Below, in pieces: positions 15,496 to 22,912 of a stretch of 49,040 nt of DNA. The stretch is taken from positions 1-49,040 of the forward strand of contig JAJDAO010000098.1 in assembly GCA_029261835.1 (NCBI GenBank), written 5' to 3'. The first letter of the stretch is position 1; each line of letters starts with the position of its first letter. The DNA comes from Deltaproteobacteria bacterium. Its GTDB lineage: Bacteria > Myxococcota_A > UBA9160 > UBA4427. Under the pieces are notes generated by a model. It was not told the origin of the DNA. It made no database searches and saw nothing but the letters and a program-made list of their open reading frames with translations. The translations under genes and the position numbers were made by a program.

Positions 15496-15779
15496 CACGC
15501 ATCGACCTCGGGCAGCTGCGACGGCTCATGCGGCGGCCCGGGGCTCGGCACCGAGTCGCGCGACAGCCGATAGAGCCAACCGCCGAATGTGGCGAGAATG
15601 AGAAACGGCAGCAACATCAGCAGGATCGTGGTGCCGTAGTACGCCTCTCGCGTCTCCTCCGTAGCGGAGATGCAGACCGAGCATGCGAGCGCGTTGCGGG
15701 CGAACAGCGTCACCGCCCAGCCACACAGAGCGAATAGGGCCGTTCGAAGAAGCCGTTCGGCGTGAGTCGTGACACGCAT
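15495..15779 (-). CDS. small Cys-pair membrane protein of the oxidase operon
   Basis: A 94-residue protein with an N-terminal signal or membrane segment (LLRTALFALCGWAVTLFARN), then ACSVCISATEETREAYYGTT and a second membrane helix (ILLMLLPFLILATFGGWLYRL). Proteins of this type, with a periplasm-facing C-x2-C just after a signal sequence and one C-terminal helix, are found in oxidase clusters of related bacteria but have no agreed function. The Cys pair could carry copper or act in thiol exchange during CuA assembly; this is inference. I start it at 15779, one base inside the subunit III stop, rather than at the longer reading from 15812. Confidence 0.75.
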   Translation of the reverse strand: MRVTTHAERLLRTALFALCGWAVTLFARNALACSVCISATEETREAYYGTTILLMLLPFLILATFGGWLYRLSRDSVPSPGPPHEPSQLPEVDA

Positions 15780-16360
15780 CAGAAATACACCAGGGCGTAC
15801 AGCACTGGCCATACCGCCACGACGAAGAGCCAGTACATCGTCATCGGCAACAGCGCATCCTCCCGCCCCTCACTGTAGCCGCCCCGGACGACCCGCGCGC
15901 GCACGATCAGGAGAGCGGCCAAGGCGGCAACGACGTGTAGCCCGTGCGCCCCGACCAGTACGTAGAACGTACCACCGTAGAGACTGGAGGTCGTCGTGAG
16001 TCCGAACTGGATCATTCTCGTCCACTCGGCACCCTGTAGCAGCAAAAAGCTCGCGCCGAGCACTGCCGTCAGTGTCAGCCACTTCGCGGAGTGTCCCCGT
16101 CCCTGGCGCGACATCAGCCGGGCGCGGAACATGCTCCACCCGCTGAGCAGCAACAAGAAGGTGCTGAAGCCAGTTGCCACCACCGGCAGTCGCGGCTGTC
16201 CCGCAGGCGGCCAGTCCAGCGTCTGCGCACGCAATACAACGAACGCACTGATGAGCCCGGTGAAGAACATCGCTTCGCTCGCGATGAAGAGCGCCATGGC
16301 GAAGGCGCCGTTGCTGACCGGGAGGCTCGGGCCGGATGTGACCGCTCGGCTGCTCTCCAT
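15779..16360 (-). CDS. second heme-copper oxidase subunit III
   Basis: A 193-residue member of the subunit III family with five membrane helices: FAMALFIASEAMFFTGLISA, a helix around FSTFLLLLSGWSMF, WLTLTAVLGASFLLLQGAEW, YVLVGAHGLHVVAALAALLI and MYWLFVVAVWPVLYALVYF. Conserved family features include SEAMFF, GAEW and VGAHGLHV. It differs clearly from the other subunit III in this operon, so this is an old duplication or a CyoC-like second form. I chose the ATG at 16360, preceded by GGGGGGGAG, which leaves a 13-base gap after subunit IV. Subunit III supports proton uptake and stability of the catalytic core. Confidence 0.88.
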   Translation of the reverse strand: MESSRAVTSGPSLPVSNGAFAMALFIASEAMFFTGLISAFVVLRAQTLDWPPAGQPRLPVVATGFSTFLLLLSGWSMFRARLMSRQGRGHSAKWLTLTAVLGASFLLLQGAEWTRMIQFGLTTTSSLYGGTFYVLVGAHGLHVVAALAALLIVRARVVRGGYSEGREDALLPMTMYWLFVVAVWPVLYALVYF

Positions 16361-16373
16361 CGTCTCCCCCCCC

Positions 16374-16697
16374 CTACTCGACGAACGGGCCGAACACGGT
16401 GTCGGGTGCCAGGCCAATGAAGAGGAAATACAAGCAGGCGGCTGCACTGGCGAGAATCAGCACCACGAAACGCGGCTCGGACTTGATGTGCATGAAGTGA
16501 GCTGCCACCAGGTACGCCTTGACGATCGCAATAGTGAAGATGAGCGTCGTCGTGAAGCCTGGGATCTCCAGCTCGCCGAGCAGCACGGAAACCAACATCG
16601 CGAAGAGCAGGATGCTCCAGATAGCGATGTAGTTGGGATGTGCGTGCGCACCCGCAGTAGCGGAGGCTTGTTCACTGGACTCGGGTTTTCGCGACAT
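16374..16697 (-). CDS. cytochrome c oxidase subunit IV (prokaryotic type)
   Basis: A 107-residue protein with three membrane helices (YIAIWSILLFAMLVSVLLGE, TTLIFTIAIVKAYLVAAHFM and FVVLILASAAACLYFLFIG) and the conserved VKAYLVAAHFMHIK stretch of the bacterial subunit IV family (CtaF/COX4_pro). It stabilises the oxidase complex. The ATG at 16697 has GGGAGA at proper distance; the ATG at 16703 would sit directly on that sequence. Lies between the two subunit III genes. Confidence 0.88.
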   Translation of the reverse strand: MSRKPESSEQASATAGAHAHPNYIAIWSILLFAMLVSVLLGELEIPGFTTTLIFTIAIVKAYLVAAHFMHIKSEPRFVVLILASAAACLYFLFIGLAPDTVFGPFVE

Positions 16698-16726
16698 GGC
16701 CATTCTCCCGGTTGCAGCCTCTCCCG

Positions 16727-17314
16727 TCAGGACGCCAGATAGAGGAGGGGAAAAAGAAAGATCCAGACGATATCTACGAAATGCCAGTAGATGCCGACGT
16801 ATTCCACACGCTGCGGGTTCAGCCCCTTCCGGACGCTCAACATGATGACAAACATCGCCACCATTCCACCGATCACGTGCAGTGCGTGCAGGCCGGTCAT
16901 CAAGTAGTAGAAGGACCAGAACATGCTCCTTGCGGGAACGAAGCCTGCATGAATCTCGTGCGAGTACTCATACGCCTTCACGCACAAGAAGATGACTCCG
17001 CCGCCGAATGTCGCCCCGAGAAGGCGAGCCGCCTTGCGATAGCGGCCATCCTCGGCTGCCTGGTGGGCCAGCACAGCACTGAGGCTGCTGGTGAGCAGCA
17101 CCACCGTGTTGAGGGCACCCGCGGCGTTGATGGTGTGGACGGCCTCGCTGGCCCATTCTGGATGCCGCCAGCGCAACAGCACGAAGATGCACACCAAGCC
17201 ACCGAAGATCGAGATCTCGGAGGCGAGAAACCACCACATCGCGAGGCGCCCCGTCGGAATGCCGAGGTCTTCGAGGTTGGCGCCTTCGAGCTTCGCGACT
17301 GTCGAATCGTCCAT
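16727..17314 (-). CDS. ctaE: cytochrome c oxidase subunit III
   Basis: A 195-residue subunit III with five membrane helices, the first being AMWWFLASEISIFGGLVCIF. Further family marks are KAYEYSHEIHAG, YYLMTGLHALHVIGGMVAMF and the C-terminal YWHFVDIVWIFLFPLLYL. The WHFVDIVW ending is the classic CtaE signature. It follows ctaD by 52 bases and starts after AGGAG. It is probably the main subunit III, with the gene at 15779-16360 as a divergent paralogue. Confidence 0.93.
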   Translation of the reverse strand: MDDSTVAKLEGANLEDLGIPTGRLAMWWFLASEISIFGGLVCIFVLLRWRHPEWASEAVHTINAAGALNTVVLLTSSLSAVLAHQAAEDGRYRKAARLLGATFGGGVIFLCVKAYEYSHEIHAGFVPARSMFWSFYYLMTGLHALHVIGGMVAMFVIMLSVRKGLNPQRVEYVGIYWHFVDIVWIFLFPLLYLAS

Positions 17315-17366
17315 ACATCACTCCTGGTGGCGCACGCTCGGGCGCGCCTCGAACGAGAGCTCTACC

Positions 17367-19043
17367 TCAAGGTGCTGCGTTCTGCGGCAGAAAGTCCTCA
17401 CTGCTCTCCGGCGAGCTGTACTCGTAGGGCCCGCGATAGACAACCGGCTGCCGCTCGAAGTTTCCGTGACCCGGCGGTGACGGAACCGTCCATTCGAGCG
17501 TGTTGGCCCTCCAGGGATTCGCCTCGGCGCGCTCACCCCGGATGAGACTCATCACGAGATTCACGAGGAATGGGATTTGGCCCAGCAGCAGCCCGATAGC
17601 GCCGATTGTGGCGAGCCAGTGCAGGTTCTCCACTTGTGCGTTGCGCAGCGTGTCGAAGACACGCGGGTCGGCAATACGGCGCTGGTGGCCCATGAAGCCC
17701 AAGAGAAACATGGGCAGGAAGGTCAGATTCATGAAGAAGAAAGTGAATACGAAGTGGGCCACGCCCAGTCGCTCGTTGAGCATTCGGCCGAACATCTTCG
17801 GAAACCAGTAGTACATGGCCGCGAAGAACGCGAAGAAGACCGGGGGAATCAACGCATAGTGGAAATGGGCGACGACGAAGTACGTATCGTGCAGGAAGAT
17901 GTCAGCAGCCGGCGTACCGTTGTGAATACCCGTTACACCTCCGAGCAGGAACACGGCCAGAGCGCCCAGTGCGAAGAGCATTGGCGTCTTGAACTCGATC
18001 GAGCCTCGCCAGAGCGTCGCCATGTACGAGAAGACCATGATCGCGATCGGCACCGAGATGAGAATCGTCGTGATGCTGAACGGCGTCGCCAGACGCGGAT
18101 CGATTCCGGCGATGAACTGGTGGTGCGCCCACACGATGAAACTCATGACGCCGGTGACGAAGGTCGCATAGATGATCATGCGGTAGCCGAAGATCGGCTT
18201 GCGCGAGAAGACCGGCAGAATCTCCCCGATCACACCGAAGCCCGGCAGCAAAACCACGTAGACCTCGGGATGACCGAAGAACCAGAAGAGATGCTGGAAG
18301 AGCAGTGGATCACCGCCTGCGGCGGGATCGAAGAAACCGGTCCCCACCAAGCGGTCCAACAGGAGCATCACGGCACCCGCGATCAAGGGCCCCACGGACA
18401 GCATGAAGACGATGGCCGCCACGACCTGCAGCCACACCATGATGGGCATATCGAAGAGCTTCATGCCGGGCGCGCGCATGTTGAAGGCGGTGGTGATGAA
18501 GTTGATACCACCCATCAGAAAGGCAGCGAACTCGAGAGCGACGGCGAGGATCCAGAGACTCACTCCCCACTGGCCGCCCGAGAAGGCCGCGCTGCCCGAG
18601 AGTGGCGGATACGAGGTCCAGCCACCCGCTGCGGCACCTCCTGGTACGAAGAAGGAAGACAGCAGAACGACCGTGCTCAGCAGGAAGATCCAGTACGACA
18701 GCATATTGAGGCGCGGGAAGGCCATGTCCTCTGCGCCGATCATGAGTGGAATGAGAAAATTCGCGAGGGCCGCGAGCAGGACGGGCATGGCAACCCAGAA
18801 GATCATGATCGTTCCGTGCAGCGTGACGACGGCGTTGTAGTGCACGAAGCTGACGTGGCCGTAGCCCGGAATGGACTCACCCGGAAAAGTGAGCTGCATG
18901 CGGATCACGTAGGCGAGAAAGCCACCGACCAACGCCATGAAGATGCCGGTGAAGAGGTACTGCTTGGCGATCACCTTGTGGTCGGTGGAGAAGACGTAGC
19001 GGCCCAGAAAGCCTACGGGAGGATGGTGAGCGGAATGCGCCAT
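17367..19043 (-). CDS. ctaD: cytochrome c oxidase subunit I (aa3-type)
   Basis: A 558-residue catalytic subunit with 12 membrane helices. The heme and CuB ligands are visible: the first His in TLHGTIMIFW, FFGHPEVYVVLLPGFG with the CuB His and the cross-linked Tyr, the His pair in WAHHQF, and the heme-ligand region DTYFVVAHFHYAL. GHPEV with Glu before Val, and GAEDMAFPRLN in the D-channel entry, place it in the A1 group of proton-pumping oxidases. No cytochrome c domain is fused. The gene follows ctaC by 21 bases. It reduces oxygen to water using electrons delivered through the CuA centre of subunit II. Confidence 0.97.
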   Translation of the reverse strand: MAHSAHHPPVGFLGRYVFSTDHKVIAKQYLFTGIFMALVGGFLAYVIRMQLTFPGESIPGYGHVSFVHYNAVVTLHGTIMIFWVAMPVLLAALANFLIPLMIGAEDMAFPRLNMLSYWIFLLSTVVLLSSFFVPGGAAAGGWTSYPPLSGSAAFSGGQWGVSLWILAVALEFAAFLMGGINFITTAFNMRAPGMKLFDMPIMVWLQVVAAIVFMLSVGPLIAGAVMLLLDRLVGTGFFDPAAGGDPLLFQHLFWFFGHPEVYVVLLPGFGVIGEILPVFSRKPIFGYRMIIYATFVTGVMSFIVWAHHQFIAGIDPRLATPFSITTILISVPIAIMVFSYMATLWRGSIEFKTPMLFALGALAVFLLGGVTGIHNGTPAADIFLHDTYFVVAHFHYALIPPVFFAFFAAMYYWFPKMFGRMLNERLGVAHFVFTFFFMNLTFLPMFLLGFMGHQRRIADPRVFDTLRNAQVENLHWLATIGAIGLLLGQIPFLVNLVMSLIRGERAEANPWRANTLEWTVPSPPGHGNFERQPVVYRGPYEYSSPESSEDFLPQNAAP

Positions 19044-19064
19044 TGATGCTGCCCTCTCTGCTGC

Positions 19065-19769
19065 CTACCGCTGGCCCGGATGGCCCGCCTCTGCGAGCTG
19101 TGTACCCTGTTGTGAATCCAGCCACGCTCGATACGCGGTCTGGTTCTCCACCACGAGCCCACTCTTCATGAGCGTGTGCCCGAAGCCGCAGATCTCAGCG
19201 CAGATGATCTCATAGCGACCCTCTCGCGTGGCCTTGAACCAACCGCGAATCGATCGCCCGGGCACGGCATCCTGCTTGAGTCGCAGTGCGGGAATCCAGA
19301 GCGAGTGGAGTACATCCTTGGCGACCAACTCGAAGAGCACCACCGCGCCAACCGGGACGTGCATCTCGTTGACGACCTCGAAGTCGTCGGCCGAGTCGAG
19401 TACTCCGTCGGGACCGGGATAGAAGAAGCGCCAGGCCCACTGCTCGCCGCTGACGCGGATCAGTGCGTCGTGTGGCGGCTGCGTCTCCTTGATTTCGTGC
19501 CAGACCGGCGCCGCCACAGCGTCGATCACCAGATCGAAGACAAGGATGACCACGCAGGGAACCAGAACGACGGCCATCACGCGCAGCGTATTGGCGGGAA
19601 TGTAGGCGGCGGGTCGACCCTCCACGCGCCGATAGCGCAGGGCCAGGTAAACGAGGAGCGCCTCGGAGGCCAGGAACCAAGCGCCGACGATGACGGTGAT
19701 GAAGACGAGCAATCCGTCGATCTTCTCGGCGTAGCTCGAGGCCGCCTCGGGGAGCCAGCTGTCGAACAT
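19065..19769 (-). CDS. ctaC: cytochrome c oxidase subunit II
   Basis: A 234-residue subunit II. Two N-terminal membrane helices (IDGLLVFITVIVGAWFLASE and TLRVMAVVLVPCVVILVFDL) precede a cupredoxin domain with electron-entry Trp (EQWAWRFFYPG). The CuA ligands are complete: His in DVLHSLWIPA, then CAEICGFGHTLMKS with both Cys, Glu, His and Met. No signal-peptide Cys and no fused heme domain, so it is plain aa3 type and would need a soluble or membrane cytochrome c from elsewhere. I start it at the ATG at 19769 with GGGAGA upstream; residues readable back to 19844 are not protein-like. First gene of the operon. Confidence 0.95.
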   Translation of the reverse strand: MFDSWLPEAASSYAEKIDGLLVFITVIVGAWFLASEALLVYLALRYRRVEGRPAAYIPANTLRVMAVVLVPCVVILVFDLVIDAVAAPVWHEIKETQPPHDALIRVSGEQWAWRFFYPGPDGVLDSADDFEVVNEMHVPVGAVVLFELVAKDVLHSLWIPALRLKQDAVPGRSIRGWFKATREGRYEIICAEICGFGHTLMKSGLVVENQTAYRAWLDSQQGTQLAEAGHPGQR

Positions 19770-19922
19770 GGGATGTCTCCCTATTGCGGTCGTGCAGGAC
19801 CTCGTCGCTCGGCCACCACCCGAGCTCGCCCTGCGCCTCTTCACGCATCACCGATCCGGTCCGACGCGTTTCGATCAGGCGAGAGTGAATGGCGCCGCGG
19901 ATTGTTTGTCAACATGACACTG

Positions 19923-19951
19923 TGATAACTAGAACAAGCCTGCTTTTACAA
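19923..19951 (-). promoter_or_regulatory. possible promoter of the oxidase operon
   Basis: On the minus strand TTGTAA, 17 bases, TTATCA gives a fair sigma-70 pair. It lies ~155 bases before ctaC and overlaps the AT-rich element 19943-19964 that resembles the one upstream of the SufR-like gene. A nearby TTGACA on the same strand is an alternative -35. In the whole 450-base gap 19770-20219 I see no gene. Confidence 0.3.
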
Positions 19952-20017
19952 AACTTTTGAAAGGCCCCGCCGGAAGACCCTGGGCCGCTCGGTCCCCTTC
20001 ACTGCAGTGGCCGCCTC

Positions 20018-20045
20018 TTGCTTTTTCAATAGAATTGTTTATAAA
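20018..20045 (+). promoter_or_regulatory. likely promoter of the superoxide dismutase gene
   Basis: TTGCTT, 16 bases, TATAAA within a conspicuous AT-rich island (20019-20050). It would give a ~165-base untranslated leader before sodB. No riboswitch-like structure was recognised in that leader. Confidence 0.45.
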
Positions 20046-20219
20046 TTAACAGGCGCTGAATGAGGGCTCGACCAGGCTGAGCAGGCAAGTGATTACAGAA
20101 CGAACGAGAGCCGAACCCCGCTGACGAAGTACAGTCTTGAACTCTGAATCAGGCAGCCGAGCAGGCGCCCTCGACGCAAGCAAGAACCTTCCTGCCAGTT
20201 TCCGAGAGAGGAGCAAACC

Positions 20220-20807
20220 ATGGCCATCGAATTGCCCGCCCTGCCCTGGGCGAAGAACGCTCTGGCACCCCATCTGAGTGAAGAGACGATCAACTACCAC
20301 TACGGCAAGCACCACCAGGCCTATGTCAGCAAGTTGAACGCAGCCATCGAGGGGACGCCGAACGCCGGCCAGTCTCTCGAAGAGATCATCGCGAGTTCGG
20401 AAGGTGGCGTCTTCAACAATGCGGCCCAGGTCTTCAACCACACGTTCTATTGGAACTGCATGAAGCCCGGTGGTGGCGGTGGTCCTTCCGGCAATCTCGC
20501 CAGCGCGCTGAGTGCCGCCTTCGGAAGCCCGGACAAGTTCCGAGAGGCGTTCAGCAACGCCGCCGCGACGCAGTTCGGCTCGGGCTGGGCCTGGCTCGTC
20601 AAGAACACGGGCGGCGGGCTCGAAATCACGCAGACGTCCAATGCGGACACGCCGAGTCGGCACGGACAGACGCCGTTGCTCACGATCGACGTCTGGGAAC
20701 ACGCCTACTACATCGACTACCGCAATGACCGGCCGGGCTACATCGAGAGCTTCCTGAGTTCACTGGTCAACTGGGACTTCGTAGCGGCGAACCTCGACAA
20801 GGCCTGA
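20220..20807 (+). CDS. sodB: iron superoxide dismutase
   Basis: A 195-residue cytoplasmic Fe-type SOD. Metal ligands: His in NYHYGKHHQAYV, His in NHTFYWNCM, and Asp and His in DVWEHAYYIDYRN. The outer-sphere Gln lies in FNNAAQVFNHTF, which marks the iron type; the manganese-type Gln near the C-terminus is absent. It removes superoxide formed by respiration, fitting its position divergent from the cytochrome oxidase operon. GAGAGAGGAG precedes the ATG. A 14-base palindrome GATCGCGCGCGATC starts inside the stop codon and may slow transcription, but lacks a T tract. Confidence 0.96.
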   Translation: MAIELPALPWAKNALAPHLSEETINYHYGKHHQAYVSKLNAAIEGTPNAGQSLEEIIASSEGGVFNNAAQVFNHTFYWNCMKPGGGGGPSGNLASALSAAFGSPDKFREAFSNAAATQFGSGWAWLVKNTGGGLEITQTSNADTPSRHGQTPLLTIDVWEHAYYIDYRNDRPGYIESFLSSLVNWDFVAANLDKA

Positions 20808-20835
20808 TCGCGCGCGATCGGGTAAGGAATGCGGG

Positions 20836-21882
20836 CTAGCGGGAGGTGACTTCCAGGTGTCCCGCTTCGGCCTCGATCACCTCGCCCACCACGGCGCGGG
20901 CCAGCGCCCCCTGTTGTTCGAGCTCGGCGAGAAGAAGGGGCTCGCGTTCGGGCGGCACGGCAATCAGCAGTCCGCCCGAAGTCTGAGCATCACTCAGGAT
21001 GAGTCGCTCCACCTCGCCGACTCGATCGTCGAAGCGCGTACAGTGTTCGACGTAGGCGAGGTTCTTCTTGCTGCCCCCTGGAATCTGACCCCGCTCCGCC
21101 AGCGGACGCGCGAACTCGAAAACGGGGACCTCACGTGCCCGCAGCCGCGCCCCATGGCCGGCCGCAAGCACGAGATTGTGCGTGTGCCCGAGTAGCCCGA
21201 AGCCTGTGACGTCCGTCGCGGCCGTCGCACCGGCCGCCAGGGCCGCGTCCCTGGCTCCCTTGTTGAGCATCGACATGGCGTGAACCACGCTTTCGAGGTC
21301 GCGCGGTGCAAGCTGGTCGCTCTTGATCGCCTGGGCAGCGATCCCCGAGCCGATCGGCTTGCTGAGAACGAGCCGATCGCCAACACGCGCCCCGTCTTGC
21401 GACAGAGCGTGATCGGGGTCGACCGAGCCGAGCACGCACAGCCCGTACTTGAGCTCCGGATCCATCACGGTGTGCCCGCCCACGACGGCGCATCCCGCCT
21501 CAGCGGCCTTGTCGCGACCGCCTCGGAAGATGCGAGAGAGCACGTCCAGCTCCAGCTCGTCACGAGGGAAACCGCAGATCGCCAGTGCAACCTGTGGCTC
21601 ACCCCCCATGGCGTAGACGTCGGAGAGCGAGTTGGCGGCCGCGATTGCCCCGAATGCCTCCGGATCGTCGACGATCGGTGTAATGAAATCCACCGTAAAG
21701 GCGAGGTTCGGCCCGGCGCCAGGACGTAGCAGTGCGGCGTCCTCCATGGGCGCGGCGCTGGCCTCGACCCAGGGATGATCAAAGGGTGCAACCTTCTTCA
21801 GAACCTCGACGAGGTCCTCAGCTCCCAGCTTGCGGGCTCAACCCCCGGCCGGAACCAACTGTGTCAGGCGGATCTTGCTCAT
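20836..21882 (-). CDS. selD: selenide, water dikinase with in-frame UGA (selenocysteine)
   Basis: SelD makes selenophosphate from selenide and ATP for selenocysteine and selenouridine synthesis. Read from the ATG at 21882, the frame gives MSKIRLTQLVPAGG, then TGA (21840-21838), then ARKLGAEDLVEVLKK, and continues without a break to 20836. The TGA falls exactly on the catalytic Cys of the family (the GCGCK of E. coli; here U-A-R-K), so it must encode selenocysteine. With it the protein has 348 residues, the normal length. Other marks: VDFITPIVDDPEAFG, AAANSLSDVYAMGG and VVGGHTVMDPELKYG. A SECIS-like hairpin follows the TGA. The start codon shares ATGA with the preceding gene. Standard gene finders will start it wrongly at 21747. 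Confidence 0.93.
21800..21818 (-). promoter_or_regulatory. bacterial SECIS-like hairpin in selD
   Basis: In the mRNA an 8-bp stem (AGGACCTC with GAGGTTCT, one G-U pair) closes a GUC loop. The loop begins 28 bases after the UGA, inside the 16-37 base window known for bacterial SECIS elements, and carries the GU that SelB is known to contact. Position and shape support recoding of the UGA at 21838-21840. Confidence 0.65.
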
Positions 21883-22754
21883 CGCTGGATACTAGTGCCC
21901 TGTCCAGTTGGCGCTACATCTTCCGCCTTCGGGATGGGCCGCTCGAACTCGAGCGTGCCCACGGAGAAAATGCGGTCGTCGATCTGCGGGTTGACCTCGA
22001 GGTTCTGGAAGGTCACCTCCGTGGTCCTCGCGAGGGTCCGGTTCTCGACCCGCAGACGTGTCGGGAGCGTGTGTCCTCCGGCCACGATCATCGACTTGCG
22101 TGGCGCGGTTATGCTGCGAAAGGCACGTTCTTCGGCGTCCTTGTAGTAGCGGGTCTCCAGAATGGCGTCGTCCGAAGTGGCGATGGCGAAGAGAACCCAC
22201 TGGTAGGTGAGATCGCGCAGTGAGCGCGCGCGAATCAGGTAGACGGACTCGCCTTGACGTTCGCCCTCGTCGATCGAGCTGACTTCGTAATCGCTCACGC
22301 GCCTGCGCTCGAGGTCTTCGTAGGTCACGTCCGTTCCGAAGAAGGCATCGCCACGCTGGGCGGTCGATATCCGCCTCACCCGCTTCAAGGACGGGAGATA
22401 GACAAAGGCATCGTGGCTTCGATCGAAAGCCTCGATCGTGAGAACGCTCATGCCCCGCAAACGATCGGGCCAGACGATCTTGCCGAGCGAATGGACCCGC
22501 CCATCGATCCGCTTCGACACACCGCGAAGCCGGCGGCGAAGCTCGCGCTTCGACTTGTCACGCATCACCAGCTCGATATTGGCGATCGTGTCCACCTCGA
22601 AGCGATTGACAAACGCCCGCTCCAGGATGAGCTCCGGGCTCATATCGATGCCTGGATCAGCAGCTACATGCGGTGGCGGCAAGCCCGCCACGACCAGGAG
22701 CAGCGCGACGGCGAACTCTCGGCGGGGCGTTGATCGCAACATCACACCATCCAA
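21879..22754 (-). CDS. outer membrane lipoprotein-sorting-like protein (LolA-like fold)
   Basis: A 291-residue exported protein with a signal peptide (REFAVALLLVVAGLPPPHVAA). The mature part matches the TP_0789/COG2834 type of LolA-like proteins: MRDKSKRELRRRLRG, AFVYLPSLKRVRRISTAQRG, DAFFGTDVTYEDLERRRVSD and a C-terminal VTFQNLEVNPQIDDRIFSVG. These proteins often accompany MMPL/RND exporters and may carry lipids across the periplasm. No exporter is adjacent here; the nearest is at 34159. It overlaps selD by four bases, so the two are translationally coupled although no functional link is evident. Confidence 0.8.
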   Translation of the reverse strand: MDGVMLRSTPRREFAVALLLVVAGLPPPHVAADPGIDMSPELILERAFVNRFEVDTIANIELVMRDKSKRELRRRLRGVSKRIDGRVHSLGKIVWPDRLRGMSVLTIEAFDRSHDAFVYLPSLKRVRRISTAQRGDAFFGTDVTYEDLERRRVSDYEVSSIDEGERQGESVYLIRARSLRDLTYQWVLFAIATSDDAILETRYYKDAEERAFRSITAPRKSMIVAGGHTLPTRLRVENRTLARTTEVTFQNLEVNPQIDDRIFSVGTLEFERPIPKAEDVAPTGQGTSIQR

Positions 22755-22912
22755 TCCTGCTGGCCGGAGCGCAAGACAACTGCGACACGAGATGCGGCGA
22801 CGAAATTCGGCTCGGCAAGCTGTCGGTTCGTGCTTCCGACGATGCGAGCGGGACGTTGTCCGTTCATGGTCTCGGTCTCTGCGAGCTGCATCGTCGGCTC
22901 GAGGCGCTCCGA

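Noticed and set aside
17577..19046. 489-codon open frame opposite ctaD
   Set aside because: Antisense shadow of subunit I; composition rich in His, Glu and Asp and unlike a real protein.
20046..20702. 218-codon minus-strand frame over sodB
   Set aside because: Antisense of the SOD gene, whose metal ligands are all present.
20806..20819. 14-base palindrome GATCGCGCGCGATC at the sodB stop as a terminator
   Set aside because: No T tract on either strand and no room for a loop; it can only be a weak hairpin.
21748..21882. selD as a frameshifted or truncated pseudogene starting at 21747
   Set aside because: The frame is intact through a single TGA at the catalytic Cys position with a SECIS-like hairpin after it; recoding explains it better than decay.
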